A stretch of DNA of 64,000 bases from Maricaulis sp039978735. GTDB taxonomy: Bacteria; Pseudomonadota; Alphaproteobacteria; Caulobacterales; Maricaulaceae. Shown piece by piece: positions 10,146 through 17,972 of this stretch. Position 1 is the first letter of the stretch. Each line of letters begins with the position of its first letter. The notes beneath the pieces were generated by a model, which was not told the DNA's origin, made no database searches, and saw only the letters and a program-made list of their open reading frames with translations. The stretch covers positions 82,684 to 146,683 of the forward strand of contig NZ_JBDWAS010000005.1 of the NCBI RefSeq assembly GCF_039978735.1. Reading direction: 5' to 3'. Position numbers and translations under genes: made by a program.

Positions 10146-10421
10146 TTAGGGGGTCTCGTAAAGCGGCGTCAGGGCGATATCGCCGGTCGTCACGACGACG
10201 ACATAGATGCGAACACCCGGTGTGCCGTCACAGTCATACGAGACGGTGATGACATCGCCCGTGGCCATGCGGTCGGCGAGGGCGTCGAAATAGCCGTCCG
10301 TCTCCACCTGGGCGCGGGTGTCATTCGTGACGTAGCCCCACTGGTGCTTCACCGATCCCTTGCCGGTACCGATCGCGCCCAGCTCGCGGATGACGTTCAG
10401 GCCGTCCTTGTCCAGTGCCAT
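10146..10421 (-). CDS. Small structural protein, possibly head decoration
   Basis: A 91-residue protein starting MALDKDGLNVIRELGAIGTG, with a central GYFDALADRMATGDVITVSYD and a beta-rich end (VRIYVVVVTTGDIALTPL). Small proteins with this 'gYF...gD.I' core commonly sit just after the major capsid gene in tailed phages and are candidates for head decoration or stabilisation. It lies 67 bases downstream of the capsid gene and 15 bases before tail tube A. The role is inferred from position only. Confidence 0.5.
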   Translation of the reverse strand: MALDKDGLNVIRELGAIGTGKGSVKHQWGYVTNDTRAQVETDGYFDALADRMATGDVITVSYDCDGTPGVRIYVVVVTTGDIALTPLYETP

Positions 10422-10488
10422 GATTTCAATCCTTCTCTTGGCAAAACAATCGAAGGGGCGGGCCCGCAGGCCCGCCCGATCAGTCCGG

Positions 10489-11358
10489 TCAGGTGGCCGG
10501 CGTGTTGTTCACCCCGTAGAACGGGGCGTTCGGGTTGTAGCGAAGCTGGATCGCACAGGGCTCCACATGGCGTTTGGCGCCGGCCCGAAGGCGCTGGGTG
10601 ACAAGCCAGGCCTGCTTCTTGCCATCCCACCAGATGTCCGGCTTGCCCGAACGCTGGCCGACCGCGGCGATTGCGGGGCCATAGTAGAGCAGACCGTTTT
10701 CCTGGTCGGTGTCCGGCGAGACGAGGCCGGTGTGGCGCATCCAGGTGACACCGTTCCAGCTGCGCACATACGCCTTGTTGAGATACGGCAGCGCATCGCC
10801 GACATACTCGCCGCTGGCGAACTGCTTGTAGGTCAGCATCTGGTTCCACGCATTCGGACCCAGCAGGCCGTACCAGCCGCCCTCATCGTCCGGCCACTCG
10901 TAAAGAGCAGCGTTGGTCGTGGCCTGCAGGGCCAGATCGACCGACATGCCTTCCGACCAGTCGCCGACATACTGGTCCGTGCCGTTAATCTCCTCGACCA
11001 CGTAGTCGTCCAGCGCCCGCGCAATGGCAAAAGCGCCCTGGTCGGCAACCACATCACGGTCGTCGGCCAGCATCTTGTCGAGATCCTCATCATCGATGTA
11101 GTCCGACGCGAAATCGTCTTCGGTGGTCAGCTTGATCTTGGACCGGCCGGCATTCATGGGCGGGATGTCGGCGTGGCGGGACGGACGCTTGGTCGTGCGG
11201 CCCTTCCCGGCGACATACATGGTAAGGCTTTCGGCGCCGATGACGCCTTCCGTGCGATTGCGCACGGTCGCGAAAACCTTGGACTTTTTGCGCTGGAACG
11301 TGTGTTCCACGCGCGCTTCGTATTTCTCGGTGAACAGTACGGGTGCCTGATGGGACAT
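10489..11358 (-). CDS. Major capsid protein
   Basis: A 289-residue protein placed between scaffold and tail-connector genes, as the major head protein is in podoviruses. It begins MSHQAPVLFTEKYEARVEHT and contains an acidic helix (DYIDDEDLDKMLADDRDVVADQ, about 88-109) of the kind seen in the long spine helix of HK97-fold capsids, then a GLLGPNAWNQMLTYKQFASGEYV stretch and a Trp-rich C-terminal domain. A strong GGAG precedes the ATG. It is preceded by a 163-base leader with a large hairpin. Confidence 0.85.
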   Translation of the reverse strand: MSHQAPVLFTEKYEARVEHTFQRKKSKVFATVRNRTEGVIGAESLTMYVAGKGRTTKRPSRHADIPPMNAGRSKIKLTTEDDFASDYIDDEDLDKMLADDRDVVADQGAFAIARALDDYVVEEINGTDQYVGDWSEGMSVDLALQATTNAALYEWPDDEGGWYGLLGPNAWNQMLTYKQFASGEYVGDALPYLNKAYVRSWNGVTWMRHTGLVSPDTDQENGLLYYGPAIAAVGQRSGKPDIWWDGKKQAWLVTQRLRAGAKRHVEPCAIQLRYNPNAPFYGVNNTPAT

Positions 11359-11444
11359 CTCGGGGCTCCTGCGATCGATTGAAGGAAGTCCCTCGATCGC
11401 GAGAGGGCCGCGGGCTGCAGGCGGGCCGGATATCCGGGAAGGCC

Positions 11445-11488
11445 GCCTCGCTGCGGGTCGCTCCTGACGGGACGAAACGCAGCGAGGC
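11445..11488 (-). terminator. Large hairpin in the scaffold-capsid leader
   Basis: Perfect 11-base arms GCCTCGCTGCG (11445-11455) and CGCAGCGAGGC (11478-11488) with a 22-base loop lie between the scaffold stop and the capsid start. There is no T-run on the minus strand, so it is not a standard intrinsic terminator. It could be a processing or stabilising structure that lets capsid mRNA outlast scaffold mRNA. Confidence 0.45.
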
Positions 11489-11521
11489 TATGGCTGGCGC
11501 AAAAGCGGGGGGGCTAAAGCC

Positions 11522-12361
11522 CTACTGGTCCTTGAAGACTTTTGCGGCGCGTTCATCGACCTCTTTGGCAAATGCCGGGTCGAACTTGGCACTGCCGCGC
11601 TGATAGCGATCGTCCCGCATGTCGCGGCGCACCGCTTCCACTGTCATCTTGCTAGCGGCCGAGGCTGCGTCGCCATCCAGCTGCACGCCCTTCTCACCGG
11701 CCAGGCCGAACACGGCTTCGAACAGCCCCATCCCGTCAGCCGTCGCCTGGAAGGCCTTTGCAAGCTCGCGTTGTTCGGCCGTCAGCTTGCCCTGCGAAAC
11801 GAGCCCTTCGAACCGTTGGTCCAGCGATCGCATCCGCCGCTCGTAAGCGTCCTTCCCGCCGGCCTTCTCGAACTCGGCGTCCTGGTCGAATGGCGCTTCC
11901 AGAATGCCTTGCTCGGCCGCGGCCTCCAGGACGCCGGTGACGAAGCCGTTATAGGCATCCGGTGTGATGCCGGCGGCCAGGGCCCTGTCGCGGATGATGC
12001 CCAGCATCGGATCGTCCTTCGGCGCCGGATTGCCGTGCTTGGCAATGAAATCGTCCGAGAATTTCAGATCGGGATATTCGTCCGCCGTCTTGGGGGCACC
12101 CGGCTTCTGCGCCAGCTTCTCGCGCAGGCCCTCGGCGCGCTCGTTCGCCTTGGTCAGGCCTTCCAGCAGCTTGTCGATCGTCTCCTGGTCATTGGCCCCG
12201 GCCAGCTCGTCGGCCAGTCCTTCCGGCCGGTAGCCTTGCGGCTGGCCGTCGCCCTCGCCGCCTTCACCTTCGCCGCCCTCGCCAGCGGCGCCATCACCGC
12301 CCGCCGGCGGCGTCTCGTCTGCCGGCGTGTCACCCGGCGTTTCTTCATTTTCTTCACTCAT
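11522..12361 (-). CDS. Scaffolding protein
   Basis: A 279-residue, very acidic protein with a Gly/Glu-rich low-complexity N-terminus (about residues 1-60) and a helical, Lys/Glu-rich C-terminus ending AKEVDERAAKVFKDQ. Acidic start, helical body, basic end and location immediately before the capsid gene are the usual signature of a phage scaffolding protein. I chose ATG 12361 because GAGGAG lies 6 bases upstream; it overlaps the preceding gene by 8 bases. An in-frame start six codons upstream is possible but lacks a ribosome site. Confidence 0.82.
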   Translation of the reverse strand: MSEENEETPGDTPADETPPAGGDGAAGEGGEGEGGEGDGQPQGYRPEGLADELAGANDQETIDKLLEGLTKANERAEGLREKLAQKPGAPKTADEYPDLKFSDDFIAKHGNPAPKDDPMLGIIRDRALAAGITPDAYNGFVTGVLEAAAEQGILEAPFDQDAEFEKAGGKDAYERRMRSLDQRFEGLVSQGKLTAEQRELAKAFQATADGMGLFEAVFGLAGEKGVQLDGDAASAASKMTVEAVRRDMRDDRYQRGSAKFDPAFAKEVDERAAKVFKDQ

Positions 12362-12719
12362 GGGCAGGCTCCTCTTCAAGATCGATTTCGTGCGCCCGGC
12401 TCAGCATCTTGTGCAGCAGGACAACCATGGAATTCTGACCCTCCCGGAAGGGGCCGTAGGTCAGCATCTGGTCGCGGCCGAAAACGTCGCCCGGCCAGGT
12501 GGCGCTCAGCAGGAATTCCTGGATCAGCCAGTGCAGCAGCTTTTCGCCGGCCGGCGAGGCAAACACCTCGCGGGCGCACTCGGCGACGCGGTCGTAATCG
12601 CCGCGATCGATACGGGCACCCAGCTTGTCCTTGATGTCGAAGATCTTGTCCCAGCCGCCCCCGCCATCGATCAGCTGGGCGACGATATCGGCCGGGCCGG
12701 CCATTGTGTGTTCGGGCAT
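12354..12719 (-). CDS. Bbp19-like phage protein
   Basis: A 121-residue protein. The segment VAECAREVFASPAGEKLLHWLIQEF, followed later by GPFREGQNSMVVLLHKML, resembles the Bbp19-type domain found beside portal and scaffold genes of podoviruses (F.r.F.sp.G..vL..L, then REGQR.l). Its function in that family is not known to me. AGGAAA precedes the ATG. It lies between the portal and scaffold genes and overlaps the scaffold start. Confidence 0.6.
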   Translation of the reverse strand: MPEHTMAGPADIVAQLIDGGGGWDKIFDIKDKLGARIDRGDYDRVAECAREVFASPAGEKLLHWLIQEFLLSATWPGDVFGRDQMLTYGPFREGQNSMVVLLHKMLSRAHEIDLEEEPAHE

Positions 12720-12725
12720 GGTTTC

Positions 12726-14348
12726 CTAGGCCGCCTTTGCGGCGGGCTCCTGTTGCTGCAGTTTGGCGATCTGGGCCTTGACCAGCTCGGCCACGACGGC
12801 CTCGATCTGCTCTTTCTCGGTGACGTTGCGCACCAGATCGATCGGCACGCCCAGCTTGCTTGCCAGCCAGCGCGGCAGATCTTCGACCTTCGCGGCCATG
12901 GCCGTCAGCTCCTGGCCGATCAGCTGCCCCGTGATCTCCAGCCACTGCACCACGCGCTGAACCTCTTTCATGTTCTGGGCGTCGGCGAGCGGCGAAACGA
13001 CTTTCAGGGCGGTGTAAAGCTGGTCGATGCTGACAGAGGTTTTGAGCAGCTGCCGGTTGAACAGGATCTCGATCACCCGATCGACGGCCGGCACGATGAT
13101 CTCCTTGACGAACCGGCCATAGACGACAGCCAGATCCTCGGCATAGACGCGGATATGCTCGATCACCTGGCTTGCCGACAGCGGGGTCTGGCCCTTCGAA
13201 GCGGGGATAGGCCGGTCAAACAGCAGCTCGCGGATACGCTCGCGATATTCGTTCAGCAGGATCGACGACAGATCGAAATTTTTTGGCACGTCCAGGGCCT
13301 GCAATTCCGGTCCGCGGGGACCGCCGTTCGACTGAACCGGTATCATCGAGCCCGGCGCCAGGCGCGACAGGTTCAGCGTGCCGCCGGCATTCATGGTCTG
13401 GGTCCGCGTCCACAGGCCCAGGATCGCCAGCGCCGCCGCGCGCAGGGTCAGCTCGACGGTCTTGTTCGCAACGCGCACGTCCGGCAGTGCCATCATGGCT
13501 GGGCCGCGGCCCATCACCTCGCCGGGGATCTTGTAGAAGCGCGGCGTCAACCAGGGGCATTTGCGGCTTTGCTCGCGGAAGATCAGGACAACGCCGCTTT
13601 CGTCGCCGTCATCATCCTGCACCAGGACTGACGTCACCCAGCGGCGGTTTTCACCGTCCCACACCGTGGCCTGCCGCACCTCGCGCTCGACCTCGGCATC
13701 ATCGCCGCCCTTCTCCAGGGCCTCCATCATCGACTTGGGCAGCCTGTGCTGCCCCTTTCCCTTCGCCGCATCGGGCCAGCGGGACGCGATCTCGCGGATC
13801 GGCCATTTCTTGGGATAGTAGATCCGCTCGACGCGGCCACCGCGCCCCTCGACCAGTGCGATGTCAACGGCTGGCACCGCCTCGAAAATTACCGGATCGT
13901 CCTCGTCACCGTCGGAAATCAGCATTGCGCCCTGGCCGGCGGTCAGATCGATGCACATTTCGGCCAGCGCGCCGTCGAACATGGGCGAATTCATCGCCGC
14001 CCCGGCCGCATCGGAGATCTCGGAAAGCTCTCTCTGCAGCTCCTGGCGCCCGGCTTCATCCGGTACGGCGCGCTTGGCGGCAGGGCCCAGCTCCAGCTCG
14101 AAGAAAGTCTGGAGCGAGGGCGCGATATCGTTTTTCAGACGCCCGGCAAAGCGCATCGAGGACGAGACGGCCGTACTGTCGAACAGGTGGTTCAGCCGGT
14201 CTGCGCCCTTGGCGGCGTCCGGATCCCGATAGACCAGGATCTGGTCGTAAACTTCCTTGATGAGGCAGTCCCAGCCGCGGCGGTCGTTGAATGCGCGATC
14301 GCAATCCTTCCACAGTGCGCCCGGGTCGCTCGGTGCCTTGATCTTCAT
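12726..14348 (-). CDS. Portal (head-tail connector) protein
   Basis: A 540-residue protein of the size of T7 gp8-like connectors. It contains a segment typical of the family core: YKIPGEVMGRGPAMMALPDV, then NKTVELTLRAAALAILG, LNLSRLAPGSMIPV and SKGQTPLSASQVIEHIRVYAEDL, and a helical wing/barrel region ending in a Gln/Ala-rich tail. The dodecameric portal forms the DNA channel and docks terminase. It directly precedes the Bbp19-like gene and follows a 70-aa gene, with 3- to 6-base gaps. Confidence 0.87.
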   Translation of the reverse strand: MKIKAPSDPGALWKDCDRAFNDRRGWDCLIKEVYDQILVYRDPDAAKGADRLNHLFDSTAVSSSMRFAGRLKNDIAPSLQTFFELELGPAAKRAVPDEAGRQELQRELSEISDAAGAAMNSPMFDGALAEMCIDLTAGQGAMLISDGDEDDPVIFEAVPAVDIALVEGRGGRVERIYYPKKWPIREIASRWPDAAKGKGQHRLPKSMMEALEKGGDDAEVEREVRQATVWDGENRRWVTSVLVQDDDGDESGVVLIFREQSRKCPWLTPRFYKIPGEVMGRGPAMMALPDVRVANKTVELTLRAAALAILGLWTRTQTMNAGGTLNLSRLAPGSMIPVQSNGGPRGPELQALDVPKNFDLSSILLNEYRERIRELLFDRPIPASKGQTPLSASQVIEHIRVYAEDLAVVYGRFVKEIIVPAVDRVIEILFNRQLLKTSVSIDQLYTALKVVSPLADAQNMKEVQRVVQWLEITGQLIGQELTAMAAKVEDLPRWLASKLGVPIDLVRNVTEKEQIEAVVAELVKAQIAKLQQQEPAAKAA

Positions 14349-14351
14349 CGC

Positions 14352-14564
14352 CTATCCCAGCGTGTCGCGGATCTGACTGGCCAGCGCGGCGCGCCGGCCG
14401 GACGAGCTGGCCCGGATGCGCTGGGCATCGGCCTCGCCTTCCAGCTCGGTTTGCTTGCCCTGCTCATTGATCTTGGCGCGGCGTTCGGCCGCCATCAGGC
14501 CCTCATTCACCTTGGGCGAACCAAAACCGAAAACCTTCCCGATCTCACGGAAAACCCCAGTCAT
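14352..14564 (-). CDS. Small phage protein (70 aa), unknown function
   Basis: A 70-residue basic, helical protein (MTGVFREIGKVFGFG, then a Glu/Arg/Ala-rich helix, ending SQIRDTLG). It starts at an ATGA overlap with the GNAT-like gene, with AAGAGGAG as ribosome site, which makes it a convincing gene despite its size. Short proteins with an N-terminal 'FGFG' hydrophobic patch and a charged helix often sit just before podovirus portals. I do not know its role. Confidence 0.62.
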   Translation of the reverse strand: MTGVFREIGKVFGFGSPKVNEGLMAAERRAKINEQGKQTELEGEADAQRIRASSSGRRAALASQIRDTLG

Positions 14565-15040
14565 GCTGCCAACTCCTCTTGCAGACGAACGCCGTCCGGA
14601 TCCCGCCGCCCGATCAGCCAGCCCCGCGCAATGATGCCGCGCATGGGCAGACGAAATCCGCACAGCCGTACGAGCTTGCAGGCTTTGGGCAGATCCGCGC
14701 GGACAAGGCAGATCAGCCGGCCGTGACGTTCGCCGGCCACATCGAGCACAGCATTCATGCCGTCCAGGCCCGCGCGAAGGCGCGCGCGATCGCGCAGCGC
14801 CGGGCCGGCCAGCATCCACACCTGCGTGACAGGCGCGCCATCGATGTCGTGGTCCGGAATGAAGCCGCCGATTGCGGCCAGCTCGCCGCCGACGCGCACT
14901 TCAAAGGCTTCGCCCATCGCCAGCTGCGCCGTCACACTGGCCCAGCGCTTGCGGGTCCAGCGCATCGCAGAGCCGTCATCATCCAGCGCTTGGGCGAGGG
15001 ATGAGGGCAGGGCAGGGCGGATGTCGATGTCGTGGGTCAT
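14561..15040 (-). CDS. GNAT-fold phage protein (T7 gp13-like)
   Basis: A 159-residue protein with the layout of the GNAT-like proteins carried by many podoviruses next to terminase or core genes: EVRVGGELAAIGGFIPDH, PVTQVWMLAGPAL, a helix with GLDGMNAVLDV, and LVRLCGFRLPM where true acetyltransferases have the 'lGF' end of the fold. The acetyl-CoA pyrophosphate loop (Q/RxxGxG/A) is not evident, so catalysis is doubtful. It is separated from the large terminase by 126 bases without a gene and is coupled to the next gene by ATGA. Confidence 0.6.
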   Translation of the reverse strand: MTHDIDIRPALPSSLAQALDDDGSAMRWTRKRWASVTAQLAMGEAFEVRVGGELAAIGGFIPDHDIDGAPVTQVWMLAGPALRDRARLRAGLDGMNAVLDVAGERHGRLICLVRADLPKACKLVRLCGFRLPMRGIIARGWLIGRRDPDGVRLQEELAA

Positions 15041-15157
15041 ACAGCCTCGTGATCTGGTCCGCTCACGGGGACGCGCCGGAAACCATGCCCAATGGCGACG
15101 CGTACAGGCTCCCCGCGAGCGGTGGCCCGATCCTCCCGGCGCGCGCAGGCGCGGGGG

Positions 15158-15170
15158 GCTAAAGCACTAC
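15158..15170 (-). other. TTAGCCCCC motif after the terminase gene (one of four copies)
   Basis: On the minus strand the large-terminase stop is followed by CTTTAGCCCCCCGCG. The same TTAGCCCCC core is found after the scaffold gene (about 11508-11519), after the small terminase gene (about 16893-16902) and after the helicase gene (about 17960-17969). The 126-base gap up to 15040 holds nothing else I can name. Confidence 0.4.
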
Positions 15171-16813
15171 GGTTGCCAGCCCCAGCTCACCGCGTCGCCG
15201 CGGCCGGTCATCTGGCGCTCCATGGCAGCCTCGGCTTCGCGCTCCTGATAGGTGCGGTCGCGCTGGCGGCCGTGCCCGGACTGCACCCATCCCAGCCCTT
15301 CCACGCTCAGGATGATGTACTGCAGGGCGTCGTGAACATCAGAATACGGGTGGTCTTTGTTTGGCCGGTCGCGGGTCTTCTCCTTCCCGCCTTCCTTGTA
15401 CTTCGGGAAGTGGTACTTGCCCCCGAACCCGGCCAGCAGGGACGGGCATTCGCTCGACACGATCAGGCCCGGCCGGCCGTCCGGCGTGGAATTCGCCAAC
15501 GCCTTCATCACCGCGTCGCGCCGCGGACCGAATTCATTGGTCGGCGCGATCGTGATGGGCAGGCCCAGGGCCAGCTCCACCGTGTCCAACCACGACAGCT
15601 GGCCGTTTTCCTTGTCCGCGCCGGCATCCATGGCCGGGTCGCCATAGACCTCGATCCGCGCATTCGGGAAATTGTCCTGCAGGCACCGTACCAGCAGATC
15701 CGCAAACGCCGATGCGCCGCACCGGCCCGGGCACAGCTCCATCAGGATCCGCCATTGCCCTTCATCGTCGCGCTGGGCGAAGACGGCGGCCGGGTTCAGC
15801 GTCTGCCCGCCATCGAGGCCGATATACAGGCGCCGGCGGGGATTGAACGGGATCGCCGCGCCGAAGCGATGCCGCTGGCCGTATGTGGGATAAACGGCCT
15901 CGCCGTCTTCCGCGAAACCCCACTTGTTATGCACCAGCCGCTGGATGTCGTTCGGCTTGTGCTTCATGTCCTCGATCATCGCTTCGTAATAGTCCGGAGC
16001 GAGATTGGTGCGGTTTTCGGCGTCCGGATCCATGCCGCCGGGTTGTTCGAAGAAGTCCCAGCCCTTCGGCAGATCCAGTACGAAATATTTGTACAGCCAG
16101 TGGTCCATGTCGGGCGGGTTCCAGTCCGCCGTCAGCCCGTTCCACTTCAGCTGGAAAGCCCGTTCGCCCAGCAGCGATTTCTTGCCGCCGCGCTTGATCC
16201 GGCCGAGCAGGAAGGTCAGCACGTCCTCATTCAGTCGCGCGGCCCCGTTGATGAAGCCATGGCCGGGCTCGAACCCGTCCATCACGTCTTCGGCCGCGTG
16301 ATCGCCCACCGCTACAAAGTCGACGTTCCAGCGCATCTCGCCGTATTCGTCCCGCAGGCGCAGCTGGTGCAGGGCGGGGCGTTCGTTCGCACCTTTCCAG
16401 CTGCCCCAATCCTTGGGGAACCAGTCATGCCAGGTGCGCACCGTGTTGCGGTACATCGAGCCATAGGTGTCGGCCACGACAACGCTGTCCATGTACCGCA
16501 CCCCGTCTTTCGCCCGGGGTTGCTGGCGCAGCTTGAACAGCCCGTCCATGAAGCACGTAACGGTCTTGCCGGAGCCGTAGGGCCCCATGATGCCGCGCGC
16601 GCGCGCATCGCTGGCCAGGAAGCGCGCCGAGACCGGGCCGGGCATTTGCCAGCCCCCGTCCCCGCCCGCCGCTTTCAGGACCCGGTCGTAATCCTCCGGC
16701 GACAAACCGCCCCAGTCTTCGCGCTCCTGTTGACCAGGGTATTTCTGATTGACGCGTCCCCCGTCCCCGTAATGCTGCAAATCCCCCGCGGGGGCGGCGT
16801 CGGTTCGCGTCAT
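15167..16813 (-). CDS. Terminase large subunit
   Basis: A 548-residue packaging motor. The ATPase part has a clear Walker A, GPYGSGKT, at residues 77-84. The C-terminal nuclease part has the expected acidic residues in YIGLDGGQTLNP (about 345-357), VYGDPAMDAG (about 405) and SDVHDALQY (about 507-515). In the complex it cuts concatemers and pumps DNA through the portal. The small-terminase gene is directly upstream, with a 138-base gap that contains a TTAGCCCCC motif. Confidence 0.93.
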   Translation of the reverse strand: MTRTDAAPAGDLQHYGDGGRVNQKYPGQQEREDWGGLSPEDYDRVLKAAGGDGGWQMPGPVSARFLASDARARGIMGPYGSGKTVTCFMDGLFKLRQQPRAKDGVRYMDSVVVADTYGSMYRNTVRTWHDWFPKDWGSWKGANERPALHQLRLRDEYGEMRWNVDFVAVGDHAAEDVMDGFEPGHGFINGAARLNEDVLTFLLGRIKRGGKKSLLGERAFQLKWNGLTADWNPPDMDHWLYKYFVLDLPKGWDFFEQPGGMDPDAENRTNLAPDYYEAMIEDMKHKPNDIQRLVHNKWGFAEDGEAVYPTYGQRHRFGAAIPFNPRRRLYIGLDGGQTLNPAAVFAQRDDEGQWRILMELCPGRCGASAFADLLVRCLQDNFPNARIEVYGDPAMDAGADKENGQLSWLDTVELALGLPITIAPTNEFGPRRDAVMKALANSTPDGRPGLIVSSECPSLLAGFGGKYHFPKYKEGGKEKTRDRPNKDHPYSDVHDALQYIILSVEGLGWVQSGHGRQRDRTYQEREAEAAMERQMTGRGDAVSWGWQP

Positions 16814-16951
16814 GGTTGAAAATCCGGTCAGGCTAGAGGTGGTCGGGTCGATTGGAGGTCGAGCCGGATTTTCAAAGCGCCGGCCGGGGGCGGGGGCTAA
16901 GGCGACCAGGGGGAGGGGTCGGGCGATTGCCCGCTGATATTCGATTAGCGG

Positions 16952-17626
16952 CTATTCGGGTGTTTCGTCATTGTTATTCAATGACTTAGCGTCAGGTGAC
17001 GACTTTCCGTCTGACGACTTTCCCGCATTGCCCTCGATAAGTGCTTGATTTTCCTCGCGCACGTCCCGAGGCCGGGTATCGAAGCCCAGGACCTCGCGCG
17101 CCTGGCCGATCGCTGGCGTGCCGCCGGCCGCGAAGATCCCGAGGACAGGCACATCATTGCCCTGGTCATCCGCCACAACCATCCCGCGGCGCTCGTGCAT
17201 GTAGGGCGAGGCGGACTTCCTGGCATCGTTGATGATCGCCAGGCAGCGCTCCAGCCGGCCGAGGATCTCGTCATCCTTCATCTTGGTGAAGTCGACCTTG
17301 CGGCCGGTCAGCCGTTCGGCCTGGTCAGCGAGATCTCGCAGCAGCTCCTCTGGTGCCATATCGCCGAGCGCGACCAGGCCTTCCAGCGGGAGCGTGTACT
17401 GGGCGCCGAGATAGGCGACCCAGTCCTGTGATCGCTTGTTCTTGGACCCTTTCGGCCGGCCGGGGCCGCGCTTATCACCGCTGGCCGCATCCGCCTTGCG
17501 CCTGGGCGACCGCATCACCGGGTCCAGATCGAACAGCTCACCGACCAGCTCGCCCAGAACGGGCAGTTCGCCCGGGCCGGTCGCGTCGATCGCGGCTGCG
17601 ATGCCCTCTTTTCGCTCGTCAGGCAT
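16952..17626 (-). CDS. Probable terminase small subunit (AT-hook-bearing)
   Basis: A 224-residue protein immediately upstream of the large terminase. It has a basic AT-hook-like motif, KRGPGRPKGSKNK (about residues 50-62), followed by helical regions (ERLTGRKVDFTKMKDDEILGRL) and a disordered Ser/Lys/Asn tail. DNA-binding features, size and position support the small terminase that recognises phage DNA. I chose ATG 17626 because an earlier in-frame start would add 19 residues reaching into the repeat region. The C-terminal coding sequence contains GACGACTTTCC twice, encoding the repeated KSSD/KSSP. Confidence 0.65.
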   Translation of the reverse strand: MPDERKEGIAAAIDATGPGELPVLGELVGELFDLDPVMRSPRRKADAASGDKRGPGRPKGSKNKRSQDWVAYLGAQYTLPLEGLVALGDMAPEELLRDLADQAERLTGRKVDFTKMKDDEILGRLERCLAIINDARKSASPYMHERRGMVVADDQGNDVPVLGIFAAGGTPAIGQAREVLGFDTRPRDVREENQALIEGNAGKSSDGKSSPDAKSLNNNDETPE

Positions 17627-17654
17627 TAAACACCCGATATTTAATAGGAAAATC

Positions 17655-17905
17655 GCGGTTCGGGATGCGGGGACGAGAGGCATCCCGGCCGCATCCCGAA
17701 GCTAAACCGCTGATATACTTAGAGAAAATACCCCTCTGGGATGTCGGGATGTGAGGATGTGATGTATTCCCACGTGTGCGCGCGCGCGCGTGAAAAACCT
17801 CTATCCCGGCATCCCGACATCCCGGACGCATGTTTTCTCCTGTTCAATCAACGGGTTGAGTTCGGGATGCGGCGCGGATGCGAGGCTGATGTGGCATCCC
17901 GAAAA
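17655..17905. repeat. CGGGATG/CATCCCG repeat cluster in 346-base gene-free gap
   Basis: Eight exact CGGGATG or CATCCCG copies start at 17661, 17681, 17692, 17745, 17810, 17818, 17863 and 17895, plus variants at 17737, 17753 and 17802. Two groups are tandem 8-base repeats: 17737-17759 in one orientation and 17802-17825 in the other. Together they form an imperfect inverted repeat with arms of about 25 bases. Its loop holds CACGTG and a run of alternating GC. The gap separates the replication and packaging modules, which suits a replication origin, a packaging site or a regulator-binding array. No gene is visible in it. Confidence 0.75.
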
Positions 17906-17972
17906 TTCGCGTCACCAGCTCGCGGACATGCATCGACCCTGACGGGGCCGGGGGCGACGGGGGGCTAAGTGG

